DNA of 64,000 nucleotides from Thermotoga maritima MSB8 (GCF_000008545.1 NC_000853.1:324465-388464); one strand, 5' to 3'; shown: positions 25,643-34,134, counted from the first letter of the stretch. Program-made: numbers and translations. Notes: generated by a model not told the origin, from the sequence alone.

Positions 25643-26921
25643 AAATCTTCTCCCCCTCCACAAACACCGCAATGGGATCATCCTCGAAAAGAAGTGGATT
25701 TCTCTCGTAGAGACAAAAGTCTGCTCTGTACCCTGCTTCTATCTTTCCTGTTTTTATTCCCACCTGACTTGCCCCCGCTTCCGTCATCAGGTAGAACGTT
25801 TCTTCTCTGGAGAAACCCATTTTGAGTGCGTGTTCTGCGATATATTTTGGGTCACACGGTGAAACGGGAGAATCCGAAGAGAAAGAGATAGAAACACCCG
25901 CTTTGAACATTCTGTAGAACGGATAGTGAAGAGCGTTCACCTTGACTTTCTTCAAAAGGGGCTGATCTTCGAAGAAGAAATGTGGCTGAACGGAAAAAGT
26001 GGTGTTTTTCACCCGTTGTAGATCCTTTTCCTGGACGAACTGAGCGTGGATGATTCTGTGACCGCGGTGTCTTTCGAGAACATCGAGAACAAGGCTCACC
26101 GCACTGTCTCCTATGGCGTGAACGTTCAAAATGAGATCGTGTTCGTCGCAGAAGCGAGCCAGTTCTTCGAGTTTTTCTTCTGTGAGAAGTTGCACACCCT
26201 GCGTTCCGTCGTCGTATTCACCGGAGATGAGAGCCGTTTTTGCTCCAAGGGAACCGTCCATGAAGACTTTGACTCCTTTAACGTGCACTCTCTTGTTGAG
26301 ATCTCCGAAGTGTTCGGGTTTTAGATCCTTTGGTTTCAGCTTCTCGAAGAGTCTGATTCTGGAGTGTTTTATAATGGAAAGAAGCCTTTCCACGCTCACA
26401 CCGTAAAGGTCATCGCTCTGAACGAATGTTACACCGTGTTTGAGAAATTCCTCTTCTCCTACTCTGTAGAATTCTGCTATTTTCTCTTTGAAGACGTATT
26501 CGTAGATCTTTTCCAAGTTCTCTACGAGATACCTTTCTTCGACTCCCAGAACCTCCATCGCTTTTTTGTTGAGAAACGCTTTGTGACCGCACCTTCTTAT
26601 GAGAAAGACAGGCGCTTCGATTCTGTCCAACCTCTCAACAACCGATCCATCTGGTTCTTCGAACCAACCCCTTCCCACCACAACTTCACTGGTGAGATCT
26701 CTTTCGAAAAGCTCGTCCCAATCGTTGAACTGGACACTGAGTTTCGAAAAGCCCGTTCCCACAACGTGTGCGTGTGAATCGACAAAGCCAGGAACGAGGA
26801 AGTATCCTTTCGCATCGATGACAGGTTCACTCGATTTTTCGACGAATTCTCCGTTTTCCACGAACAGATCTTTTTGAACGAACTCCTTTCCGCTCCACAC
26901 CAGGGCACCTTTTATTATCAT
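25617..26921 (-). CDS. YtcJ-like metal-dependent amidohydrolase
   Basis: A 434-residue amidohydrolase-superfamily protein (Amidohydro_3 group). The N-terminal metal motif is FVDSHAHVVG; later ligands are in VHAIGDSAV, IHAQFV and SSDSPVSP. The C-terminal TGKIEAGYRADFCLYERNP is the usual superfamily end. The substrate is unknown; relatives hydrolyse N-acyl amino acids or formamides. It overlaps pyrE by 4 bp and the restriction gene by 26 bp. It may process a pyrimidine-related amide, but that is only suggested by its place. Confidence 0.8.
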   Translation of the reverse strand: MIIKGALVWSGKEFVQKDLFVENGEFVEKSSEPVIDAKGYFLVPGFVDSHAHVVGTGFSKLSVQFNDWDELFERDLTSEVVVGRGWFEEPDGSVVERLDRIEAPVFLIRRCGHKAFLNKKAMEVLGVEERYLVENLEKIYEYVFKEKIAEFYRVGEEEFLKHGVTFVQSDDLYGVSVERLLSIIKHSRIRLFEKLKPKDLKPEHFGDLNKRVHVKGVKVFMDGSLGAKTALISGEYDDGTQGVQLLTEEKLEELARFCDEHDLILNVHAIGDSAVSLVLDVLERHRGHRIIHAQFVQEKDLQRVKNTTFSVQPHFFFEDQPLLKKVKVNALHYPFYRMFKAGVSISFSSDSPVSPCDPKYIAEHALKMGFSREETFYLMTEAGASQVGIKTGKIEAGYRADFCLYERNPLLFEDDPIAVFVEGEKIYEKNGSSH

Positions 26922-27481
26922 TTCAATCCCCTGCTTCCCGGTTTTTCTGCCGGGATTCCCTGTTTGCAGAGTGGACAGTCTTCAGGATCGTAAACCGGAA
27001 GGTCGAGCTTCAGAAGACTTTCGAACGGAACTCCAAAGTCCACTTTTCCGCCGGAGCGATCGATGATGGAACCCACACACACCACGTTTGCTCCATACTC
27101 TTTCAAGAGCTCTATCACTTCCTTCACAGAACCACCCGTGGTCACCACGTCTTCAACTACCGCTACTTTTTCTCCAGGTTTCACGAAAAAACCCCTTCTT
27201 AGTTTCATCACTCCGTTTTCTCTTTCCGCGAACAACGACCTCGCTTTCAGGTACCTTGCAACGACGTACGAGAGTATCACTCCCCCCATTGCGGGACCCA
27301 CTACTGTTTCAACATCGTATTTCTTCAGAAGCTTTGCTAATTCTTCTCCCACGACGTCGCCGTACTCTGGAAACTCGAAAAGACGTGCGCACTGCACGTA
27401 TCTTGAGGAGTGTTTCCCGGAAGAGAGAATGAAGTGCCCTTCCATCAAAGCACCGGTTTTCTCGAGGATTTCCTTTATCAC
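26918..27481 (-). CDS. pyrE: orotate phosphoribosyltransferase
   Basis: Forms OMP from orotate and PRPP. 187 residues with the PRPP loop VVEDVVTTGGS and an N-terminal orotate segment GHFILSSGKHSSRYVQ. The C-terminal CPLC pair is seen in thermophile and archaeal-like PyrE proteins. The start is GTG 27481, overlapping the pyrF stop as GTGA; the longer open frame upstream is only the pyrF sequence in another frame. It sits in the order pyrC-K-D-F-E. Confidence 0.93.
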   Translation of the reverse strand: MIKEILEKTGALMEGHFILSSGKHSSRYVQCARLFEFPEYGDVVGEELAKLLKKYDVETVVGPAMGGVILSYVVARYLKARSLFAERENGVMKLRRGFFVKPGEKVAVVEDVVTTGGSVKEVIELLKEYGANVVCVGSIIDRSGGKVDFGVPFESLLKLDLPVYDPEDCPLCKQGIPAEKPGSRGLK

Positions 27482-28083
27482 AGTCTCATCTCCTTTATCC
27501 TTTTGATCTTTTCTCTGGGATTTTCGCTCAGGTAGATCTCTCTTCCGAGCACAGCAAAATTCGCTATTCCCTTCATCTCTTCGAGCGTTACGACGTCCTT
27601 TTGATCGTCTGCTTTCACTTCCATTCTGATGCCGGGAACGAGAATTTTGCCTTTTATCTTCTCTCTCAGAGCCTTTGCCCATGGACCGGGAAGCACGAAA
27701 TCACACCCAAGCTTGTTCAGTTTTTCTATCCTGTCCATGTAATCCTCGAGGGATCCTTCCATGGAAGTGAGTTTCACCACAACGAACACGTGTTTGTCTG
27801 TTGCACTGAGAGCCCTCTCCACGCTTTCGTATCCAGCGCAGGAGTGAACTGTGAAACCTATGATCGCCGGGTGATCCCAGCTCTTTATGGAACGTTCCAC
27901 CGTTGAAGGGATATCGCAGAACTTCAGGTCGAGGATTATCTTCAAATTTCTCTTTGCGAGCTCGTCGAAGATCTTTTTCCCGTGTATGGCGAGGTTGTGA
28001 CCCACCTTCACCACTTCGAAACTGCCGTTTTCGTCGATGAATCTGATAGGATCTTCCATGTCCAGACTGAGAACAGGTGTCAT
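27478..28083 (-). CDS. pyrF: orotidine 5'-phosphate decarboxylase
   Basis: Decarboxylates OMP to UMP. The 201-residue barrel has the catalytic charged network ILDLKFCDIP (Asp52, Lys54, Asp57) and phosphate-loop residues near VLGREIY. It is shorter than most bacterial PyrF proteins and closer to the archaeal size. It overlaps pyrD and pyrE by 4 bp each. Confidence 0.93.
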   Translation of the reverse strand: MTPVLSLDMEDPIRFIDENGSFEVVKVGHNLAIHGKKIFDELAKRNLKIILDLKFCDIPSTVERSIKSWDHPAIIGFTVHSCAGYESVERALSATDKHVFVVVKLTSMEGSLEDYMDRIEKLNKLGCDFVLPGPWAKALREKIKGKILVPGIRMEVKADDQKDVVTLEEMKGIANFAVLGREIYLSENPREKIKRIKEMRL

Positions 28084-28892
28084 CTTTTCACCTCCAGCAG
28101 ATATTTTCCAATTTCTTCCACAACACCGGGATCTTTGAAGAGAGCGCTTCCGACTCCTATCACGTCCGCTCCCACTTTCAGGAATTCTTCTGCGTCTTTC
28201 ACGGAGTACACACCACCGCTTGCTATCACAAAGAGTTCTGGGAATCTTTTCTTCACTTCGTACACTGCCCTGAGGGCGATCGGTTTCAGCACGGGACCAG
28301 AAAGTCCTCCTAAGATCATCGTGTCTTTTTCAAAATGCAGTCCCCTCACCGTGTTCACGAGCGTGATTCCGTCCCACCCTGTTTTCATCACAAATTCCGC
28401 GGCATCTTCCACAAAGATACCCTCTACTCCCACTTTCGCTATCAAGAAGGAGTCGGGAAGTTCTTTTCTAAGTGTGTTCAGGAGTTTCTTCCACTCTTCC
28501 GCGTTTTTGACTATGGAGAGTCCTCCTTCTTTCACGTTCGGACAGGAGAAATTGAACTCCACCGCATAGAATCTGTCCGCTACCTTTTTGAACACACGGG
28601 CCACTTCCAGATACTCCTCGAAAGAATCACCGCCGAGACTTGCGATCATGGGAACGGGAAGTTCCGGAATGTTTTCAACGAACGCGTGTATTCCGGGGTT
28701 TTCCAGTCCGATCCTGTTTATCACGTAGAAATCGCTGTCTGCCATTCTGGGAGTGGGGTTTCCTTCTTTCGGATGGAGCGTGACGGTTTTCAGCAAAACA
28801 CCGCCCACGTATCTGTGATCCATGAGCTTCAGATACTCTCCAAAGCCGGCAGGACCGGAGAGAAGAACAAGGGGAGGTTTCAGCTCCAGCAC
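28080..28892 (-). CDS. pyrD: dihydroorotate dehydrogenase, catalytic subunit (class 1B)
   Basis: Oxidises dihydroorotate to orotate with FMN. 270 residues. NFSCPNVKEGG carries the likely catalytic Cys of class 1 enzymes, and IASGGVYSVKDAEEFLKVGA is the FMN phosphate site. The adjacent pyrK marks it as the NAD-linked PyrDK heterotetramer. It overlaps pyrK by 13 bp and pyrF by 4 bp. Confidence 0.93.
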   Translation of the reverse strand: MLELKPPLVLLSGPAGFGEYLKLMDHRYVGGVLLKTVTLHPKEGNPTPRMADSDFYVINRIGLENPGIHAFVENIPELPVPMIASLGGDSFEEYLEVARVFKKVADRFYAVEFNFSCPNVKEGGLSIVKNAEEWKKLLNTLRKELPDSFLIAKVGVEGIFVEDAAEFVMKTGWDGITLVNTVRGLHFEKDTMILGGLSGPVLKPIALRAVYEVKKRFPELFVIASGGVYSVKDAEEFLKVGADVIGVGSALFKDPGVVEEIGKYLLEVKR

Positions 28893-29533
28893 AGTTCATC
28901 ACCTCTGAATATAGGACCATCGGTGCAGACGTGTTTCACACCCTCTTTTGTGAAGACGGCACAGGACTTACACGCTCCTATTCCGCATCCCATGTATTCT
29001 TCGAGCGAGAAGTAAACTTCTTTTCCTTTCAGGTGTTCCCAGCAGACTTTTTCCATTCCCCGAGAACCGGAGACGAGGTACCAGTCGTACTCTCCCGTGG
29101 AGGAGAGTTTACTCAAAAACTCCTCATCACCAACGGCCGTTTCGTGATCAAGTGGTATCTGGAAGGGAGTTCTGCTTCCCACGAGTACATCCACGTTCAT
29201 CTTCTTTCGGAACGCTTCGGCCATCGTGAGGCATGTGGGAGAGATGATGAGAAGGCCTTTTCCAGGCTTTTCGAAGCCGTTTCCAAGAGGACCGTGACCT
29301 TTTATCTTCTCTGCTTCTTCGACGATCCACTTCGTTCCCTTTCCCTTCACCTGAACGGAGATCGCTGTGTGATCTTCCCAGTATCCGAGAACGAAAGGCT
29401 TTCTGACGAGTTTCGGTGTCTCCAACATGACGAACTGTCCTGGAGAGAAATCGATCCGCTCCTCGAAGAGAACGATCCAGGTATCCTCGTTCACTCTAAT
29501 CGTTTTCTTTTTGGTCAGCAATAACCTCTCCAT
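28880..29533 (-). CDS. pyrK: dihydroorotate dehydrogenase electron-transfer subunit
   Basis: Passes electrons from PyrD to NAD+ through FAD and a [2Fe-2S] cluster. 217 residues, ferredoxin-reductase-like, with the C-terminal cluster motif CGIGACKSC followed by a fourth Cys (KHVCTDGP). It is shorter than typical PyrK, with tight FAD and NAD regions. The assigned ATG has no good ribosome site and lies 38 bp inside pyrC, so translation probably depends on reinitiation. Confidence 0.88.
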   Translation of the reverse strand: MERLLLTKKKTIRVNEDTWIVLFEERIDFSPGQFVMLETPKLVRKPFVLGYWEDHTAISVQVKGKGTKWIVEEAEKIKGHGPLGNGFEKPGKGLLIISPTCLTMAEAFRKKMNVDVLVGSRTPFQIPLDHETAVGDEEFLSKLSSTGEYDWYLVSGSRGMEKVCWEHLKGKEVYFSLEEYMGCGIGACKSCAVFTKEGVKHVCTDGPIFRGDELCWS

Positions 29534-30626
29534 CTATCATCACCCATCTTCCTTTGAGTTTAAGAGCGACCACTTTTCCCTTCAGTCTGACACCGTCGAA
29601 CATGGAATTCTTCCCTTTGCTTTTGAATTTTTTTGCGTCCACGATGAACTCTGCCTCCGGATCGATGAACACAAGAGTATCTTCTGTGAGACGAGCTTCA
29701 ACACCGAGCACTTCGAGGGGCTTTTTCGTGAGTTTTTTTACGACGAGTTCGAGATCACCCAGGGCTGTGTAATAGGCAGGAAAGGCGATTTCTATGGATG
29801 TTGAGCCGTAGGGAGCGGTGAGAAAATCGTCCGGTTTTTCGTGGTGTGGCGCGTGATCCGTCGCTAGAACATCGATCACATCTTTTTTCACGGCCTCAAT
29901 GAGAGCTCTTCTATCCTCCGGAGATCCGAGAGGAGGGTTGATCTTGAAGTTCGTGTTTTTGATGTCTTCGTAGCAGAAAAACAGGTGGTGCGGTGTTACT
30001 TCACAGCTGACCTTTGCCAGGTTCTTCAAAAACGATATCACTTCTACGGAGTACTTCGTTGTTACATGCTGGATGTGGAATCTTTCGAATCCGTACTCAA
30101 GGCCCGTCAGAACGGTTCGTGCTATGGCTATCGCTTCGTTCGATCTCGGTCTTTTCTGAAACGGTAGAGGAGCTCCCTCGTAGAAGATTCCATCCACCTC
30201 GTACATCTGGCTGTGGTCGAACCAGAGGGCTTTCTTTTTCTTTTTCATCGTTTCAACGAGTGTAGGGTAGTCGTACTCTATGCCGTCCGTTGAAAAGCCC
30301 ACCACTCTTTCTCCTTCAGCTTCGATCGATCCGAAGGGAGAAACGGCAAAGAGAAACTCGACCGCTCTGTTTTTGGAGAGATCCAGGTGTCTTTCCAGAA
30401 CTTCTTTGCTGTCTATGAGTGGCTTTGTATTGGGCTGTACCACCACTTTAAAAAAGCCTCCCACAAGGGAGGCTTCTTCTAAGGAGCTGTAATCTTCTCC
30501 ACCATTGAGGCGAACATGAACGTGAAGATCGACAAAGGGAAACGTGGCAACCAATCCTTTCGAGGGAAAGGGTGTTTCTATTTCTTCTTCTATCCATTTC
30601 TTTCTAAACGGATCGTAGATCCTCAC
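29496..30626 (-). CDS. pyrC: dihydroorotase
   Basis: Cyclises carbamoyl aspartate. A 376-residue amidohydrolase with metal motif DLHVHVRL (His35, His37), HIQHVTTKYS, EVTPHHLFF and TDHAPHH. GTG 30626 follows GGAGGG by six bases; the open frame to 30668 lies in the end of estD. A GC-rich hairpin followed by six T on the coding strand falls at codons 52-59. Confidence 0.9.
   Translation of the reverse strand: MRIYDPFRKKWIEEEIETPFPSKGLVATFPFVDLHVHVRLNGGEDYSSLEEASLVGGFFKVVVQPNTKPLIDSKEVLERHLDLSKNRAVEFLFAVSPFGSIEAEGERVVGFSTDGIEYDYPTLVETMKKKKKALWFDHSQMYEVDGIFYEGAPLPFQKRPRSNEAIAIARTVLTGLEYGFERFHIQHVTTKYSVEVISFLKNLAKVSCEVTPHHLFFCYEDIKNTNFKINPPLGSPEDRRALIEAVKKDVIDVLATDHAPHHEKPDDFLTAPYGSTSIEIAFPAYYTALGDLELVVKKLTKKPLEVLGVEARLTEDTLVFIDPEAEFIVDAKKFKSKGKNSMFDGVRLKGKVVALKLKGRWVMIDGEVIADQKEND
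30450..30473 (-). terminator. terminator-like hairpin inside pyrC
   Basis: On the minus strand GCCTCCC-TTGT-GGGAGGC is followed by TTTTTT. It has all the parts of an intrinsic terminator but lies about 150 bases into the pyrC coding sequence, upstream of pyrK, pyrD, pyrF and pyrE. Confidence 0.6.
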
Positions 30627-30652
30627 ACTTTTCCCTCCGAATTCCTTTCCTG

Positions 30653-31891
30653 TTATTTTACCATCCACCTGGCGATCTCATCTATTACTCTTTTGTCAAC
30701 GTGACCTTTCTTCATGTATTCAACCGGCGTTGATTTTCCTTCTCCTGAAATCATCAAGTGATTGAGATCGTCGAAGACGAGTATTTTCACATTTTCCCTG
30801 CCTGAAAGTTCCTTCAACCAGATCTCCTGGTCCTTTTCAGTCACCTGGTAGTCTCTGCCGCCGAAGATCAAAAGCATGGGGATGGTTAGTCTCTTCGCAA
30901 TTGAAGCAGGATCTCTTTCTCTCAGATCGTAAAAGTACTTCGCGGGAGCTCCAAGGACGAATTCATCTGGAGGAATCTCTTTTCTTTTGAGTTTTTCCAG
31001 AATGTTCAGAGTTTCTTCTACGTTGCTTGCAAGACCCAGAGACTGAAGATATTTCAACTGATCTTCCATGACTTCTTCGAGCGGTCTTGCGGGCGGTGCT
31101 ATCATGACAACACCGTCTGCCTTCGATCTTTCCGCTATCTCCGGTGTGAGCATCGCACCGAGGCTGTGTCCCAGCACATAAACTCGGGAGACGTCTTTTC
31201 TCTCTTTGAGTATCTTCACCGCTTCCAGTGCGTCTTCTATGACTTCTTTTTCGACGGTCAGGGTGGTAGGGTCTACTTTCTCGACGAACGTTCTTTTGTG
31301 GTATCTGAGAACGATGATACCCTTCGAAGACAGACCGTACGCGATGTCCTTGAATATCTTGTTTGGACCGATGGTTTCGTCCATGTCGTTCGGTCCAGAG
31401 CCGTGCACGAGGACAACAGCCGGGAACGGTCCGCTTCCTTTTGGGATCGTGATCTTCCCGGGAAGGCCGTTCACGGTGATATCCTTCTCCTCAAAGCTCT
31501 CCGGGTCCACGTAGTCTGGAAGTTCGTACTCTGTCTTTGTAGCCTGTTTGAAGAAGAGTCCGGCGACTTTTCCTTCTCTGTCCATGGTGACAAGTGCTGA
31601 GATTTCTCCTCTGTCGAACTTCAGAGTGAAGTTGTAGATCTCGTATTCAGCCTGGATGATTTTCTCGTATCCAGCGATTTCTCTGAAGTCACTGAGCTGT
31701 GCTTTCAGAGAGTTCCAGATGTTTGAAAGACTCTGGACACTGAGCTGTGCTTTTACCTGATTGGAACACATATTCAAAGCCGATTCGAAGTTTTCAGAGG
31801 TGAGATGTTGAACGAAGAGAAACGCTTCCTGATCGAAGGCACCAAACACCATCACACCGAGAAAGAGCGAAAGGAAGACAGTGAGTCTCAT
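30653..31891 (-). CDS. estD: secreted carboxylesterase EstD
   Basis: An alpha/beta-hydrolase esterase matching T. maritima EstD. 412 residues: signal-like N-terminus (RLTVFLSLFLGVMVFG), an N-terminal accessory domain of DUF3887 type (about 20-120), then the hydrolase. Landmarks are VLVHGSGPND, nucleophile Ser243 (LGHSLGAML), and a late Asp (FGGRDYQ) and His (LNHLM) completing the triad. It overlaps ygiQ by 4 bp (ATGA) and is followed by pyrC after 26 bp. Its link to pyrimidine synthesis is not obvious. Confidence 0.93.
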   Translation of the reverse strand: MRLTVFLSLFLGVMVFGAFDQEAFLFVQHLTSENFESALNMCSNQVKAQLSVQSLSNIWNSLKAQLSDFREIAGYEKIIQAEYEIYNFTLKFDRGEISALVTMDREGKVAGLFFKQATKTEYELPDYVDPESFEEKDITVNGLPGKITIPKGSGPFPAVVLVHGSGPNDMDETIGPNKIFKDIAYGLSSKGIIVLRYHKRTFVEKVDPTTLTVEKEVIEDALEAVKILKERKDVSRVYVLGHSLGAMLTPEIAERSKADGVVMIAPPARPLEEVMEDQLKYLQSLGLASNVEETLNILEKLKRKEIPPDEFVLGAPAKYFYDLRERDPASIAKRLTIPMLLIFGGRDYQVTEKDQEIWLKELSGRENVKILVFDDLNHLMISGEGKSTPVEYMKKGHVDKRVIDEIARWMVK

Positions 31892-33591
31892 CTCTTTTCC
31901 CTCCCCTTCTTTTTGAACAGCACGTTCTCCTTCATCTTGTTTCTCACCTTCAGCGATCTTTCGACGTGGACCTTTTCACCTGTGAAGGGATCCACACCAG
32001 AGTAGTACATCGCGGTGCTCACCGTTCCGGGAGTAGGTGTGAAGATCTGGATCTGCTGGGGAAAGTACCCGAGGTGTTTGAGTATGAAGTCTCTCAAGTA
32101 ATTGTTCTCCCTCCAGCCTTCTCCCGGGTGTCCCACTATGAAGTAGCCGATCACATACTTTCTCTTTCCCATCTTCTTTGCGAGTGTTTCGAAGCGTTTT
32201 TTGAACTCGAGAAACAGTTCCACAGGCGGTTTTCTCATCAGAGATAGCACCTTTGGATGAGCGTGTTCGGGGGCGAGTTTCAGCTGTCCCGGGGTGTACT
32301 TCACGAGTTCCCTTATGAAGACATCTGGGTCTTTTTCGGCAAAGACAAAGTCGTGTCTGATTCCTGAAGAGACAAAGACGTTTCTGACACCTGGAATTTG
32401 CCTGATCGACTCGAGAAGAGAGATGAATTCGTCGTGGTTCGGTCGGACAACCTTGCACACGATGGGATACAAACAGAACTTCTGGCACTGTCCTTTCGTT
32501 TCTCTGATGGAACAGCCCGAACCGTAGAGGTTCGCAGTCGGTCCTCCAACGTCTGTGATGGTGCCTTTGAAGTCCTTTTTCTTCGTGAGGATCCTCACTT
32601 CTTCGAGAATGGAATCTTTGCTGCGGTAGGAGACGTGAGTTGTCTGATGCTGTGTGAGGGCGCAGAAAGAACAGTTTCCGAAACAACCTCTCACAGCCGT
32701 TATCGAGAACTTCACCGTCTCTATCGCTTTCACTTTTCCCATCTTTGCGTAAAACGGATGAACTTCTCTTTCGAAAGGGAGAAGGTAGAGCCGGTCGAGT
32801 TCTTCCTGGCTGAGCGGTGGCTGGGGTGGATTCTGCACCACGTACCTCGTGTCTTGCCTCTGGTAGATCGGAATGTTCTTGTATGGATCAGTGTACCAGG
32901 TCTGAAGTTTCAATGCTTCGGCGTATTTTTCGGGATTCTCTGAGATTTCATCGTAAGAGGGCAGTTCGATGCCTTCTTCGGGTTTTTGAGAGGCCCACCA
33001 GACGACTCCACGAATACTTTTGCACTTTTCTATATCACCCGTTCTGGAAAGGATCTGTGCGATCCCAAGAACTGCCTTTTCACCCATTCCATAGACGAGG
33101 AGATCTGCCTTTGAATCGACGAGAACAGACTTTCTCACTCTATCGCTCCACCAGTCGTAGTGTGCGAACCTTCTGAGGCTCGCTTCCAATCCACCAAGGA
33201 CAACGGGAACTTCCGGGAAGAATCTCTTGATGAGATTCGTATAGACGATGGTTGCCCTGTCGGGTCTTTTTCCACCGATTCCACCCGGTGTGTAGTCGTC
33301 CGTTTTTCTTTTTTTCTTCGAGGCCGTGTAATTCGCCACCATCGAGTCAACGTTTCCAGCGGTGACACCGAAGAAAAGACGAGGCCTTCCAAGGCGTGTG
33401 ATGTCTTTCTCTGTTCTCCAGTCTGGCTGAGCGATGATCCCCACTTTGAAGCCATGAGAGACGAGATAATGACCGATGAAGGCAACACCGAAGGAGGGAT
33501 GATCCACATAAGCGTCGCCTGTGACAAGGATGATATCGAGCTCTTTCCAGCCTAATTTTCTCATTTCCTCACGTGTTGTGGGAAGAAACAC
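31888..33591 (-). CDS. ygiQ: YgiQ-family radical SAM protein (UPF0313)
   Basis: A 567-residue radical SAM enzyme. The B12-binding-like N-terminal region is followed by the cluster motif CFGNCSFC (CxxxCxxC) in AVRGCFGNCSFCALT, and then YgiQ-specific segments such as KLAPEHAHPKVLSLMRKP. The reaction is unknown. GTG 33591 with AGGGTGA upstream is the first codon. It is the first gene of the leftward operon ending in the endonuclease-like gene. A terminator for the micro-ORF unit lies just upstream. Confidence 0.88.
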   Translation of the reverse strand: MFLPTTREEMRKLGWKELDIILVTGDAYVDHPSFGVAFIGHYLVSHGFKVGIIAQPDWRTEKDITRLGRPRLFFGVTAGNVDSMVANYTASKKKRKTDDYTPGGIGGKRPDRATIVYTNLIKRFFPEVPVVLGGLEASLRRFAHYDWWSDRVRKSVLVDSKADLLVYGMGEKAVLGIAQILSRTGDIEKCKSIRGVVWWASQKPEEGIELPSYDEISENPEKYAEALKLQTWYTDPYKNIPIYQRQDTRYVVQNPPQPPLSQEELDRLYLLPFEREVHPFYAKMGKVKAIETVKFSITAVRGCFGNCSFCALTQHQTTHVSYRSKDSILEEVRILTKKKDFKGTITDVGGPTANLYGSGCSIRETKGQCQKFCLYPIVCKVVRPNHDEFISLLESIRQIPGVRNVFVSSGIRHDFVFAEKDPDVFIRELVKYTPGQLKLAPEHAHPKVLSLMRKPPVELFLEFKKRFETLAKKMGKRKYVIGYFIVGHPGEGWRENNYLRDFILKHLGYFPQQIQIFTPTPGTVSTAMYYSGVDPFTGEKVHVERSLKVRNKMKENVLFKKKGREKR

Positions 33592-33613
33592 AGTATCACC
33601 CTATGTATTTTAA

Positions 33614-33638
33614 AACAAAAAAAGCCTCGTTTCGAGGC
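33614..33638 (-). terminator. terminator of the micro-ORF unit
   Basis: On the minus strand GCCTCG-AAA-CGAGGC is followed by TTTTTTTGTTTT. It ends leftward transcription just before ygiQ. Confidence 0.8.
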
Positions 33639-33672
33639 CTGGTTAAAAAATGGGGACGCAGGGGTACGGCAC

Positions 33673-33759
33673 TTACTTTTTGTTATTCTTCTTTCTGTTT
33701 TCCTGTGTTTTTCCACCAAAAATCTCTATGACCACATCCAGCGGTATCAGTTCTAACAT
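33673..33759 (-). CDS. micro-ORF B, 28-residue amphipathic peptide
   Basis: ATG 33759 to TAA 33673 encodes 28 residues starting MLELIPLDVVIEIF and ending in a Lys/Asn-rich tail. It is preceded by AAGGAGGTGA, a near-perfect anti-16S match. It shares the pattern MxxLIPxDVxIxI, then a Lys at residue 17, with micro-ORF A 83 bp upstream on the same strand. I do not recognise the family. The hydrophobic N-terminus and basic C-terminus suggest membrane or RNA binding. Confidence 0.65.
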   Translation of the reverse strand: MLELIPLDVVIEIFGGKTQENRKKNNKK

Positions 33760-33800
33760 CTTCTTCACCTCCTTTCAGATATCATCATCCTTCGCCTGTA

Positions 33801-33827
33801 AATGTAGCATCGGAATATTAAGCACAA
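33801..33827 (-). promoter_or_regulatory. candidate promoter of micro-ORF B
   Basis: TTGTGC (33822-33827), a 15-bp spacer and TACATT (33801-33806) on the minus strand, in a stretch aligning with the promoter region of micro-ORF A. The spacing is short. Confidence 0.4.
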
Positions 33828-33842
33828 AATAAGAATTAATAA

Positions 33843-33917
33843 TTATCTGTTCCTTTTCTGTCCTATCTTCTCGCTGTGAATGGCTATCAACACATCTACC
33901 GGTATCAACACAAACAT
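33843..33917 (-). CDS. micro-ORF A, 24-residue amphipathic peptide
   Basis: ATG 33917 to TAA 33843 encodes 24 residues starting MFVLIPVDVLIAIH and ending in GQKRNR. The ribosome site AAAAGGAGGTGAGG is as strong as any in the window. It is paralogous to micro-ORF B. About 120 bp of upstream DNA also aligns, so the whole promoter-plus-gene unit was duplicated. Function unknown; candidates are a signalling peptide, a small membrane regulator or a leader. Confidence 0.65.
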   Translation of the reverse strand: MFVLIPVDVLIAIHSEKIGQKRNR

Positions 33918-33962
33918 TTTCCTCACCTCCTTTTTGAGAATAATTCTCATCTTTCACATAAG

Positions 33963-33990
33963 AGTGTACCACCGGTGTATTAAAAATCAA
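33963..33990 (-). promoter_or_regulatory. candidate promoter of micro-ORF A
   Basis: TTGATT (33985-33990), a 16-bp spacer and TACACT (33963-33968) on the minus strand, 46 bases before the ATG. Confidence 0.5.
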
Positions 33991-34082
33991 ATAAGGCAAT
34001 ACTAATTATATGTAAAGAAAATCTCGTTTCACGGCGGGAAAAGGGGCAACGAAAATCCTTACAGAAAAATTTTTTTGGAGAC

Positions 34083-34118
34083 TTGACAAAATATTTGGTA
34101 ATATTCTAAAATATTTTG
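34083..34118 (+). promoter_or_regulatory. promoter with operator dyad upstream of the DUF2089 gene
   Basis: TTGACA (34083-34088), an 18-bp spacer and TAAAAT (34107-34112). A perfect 10-base inverted repeat CAAAATATTT/AAATATTTTG (34087-34096 and 34109-34118) spans both boxes. The half-site GACAAAATAT recurs at the start codon (34127-34136). Confidence 0.7.
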
Positions 34119-34134
34119 CAGGAGGTGACAAAAT

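Noticed and set aside
33775-33999. 74-residue minus-strand ORF covering the micro-ORF region
   Set aside because: It lies in a different frame, lacks a ribosome site and overlaps the better supported micro-ORF A and its promoter.
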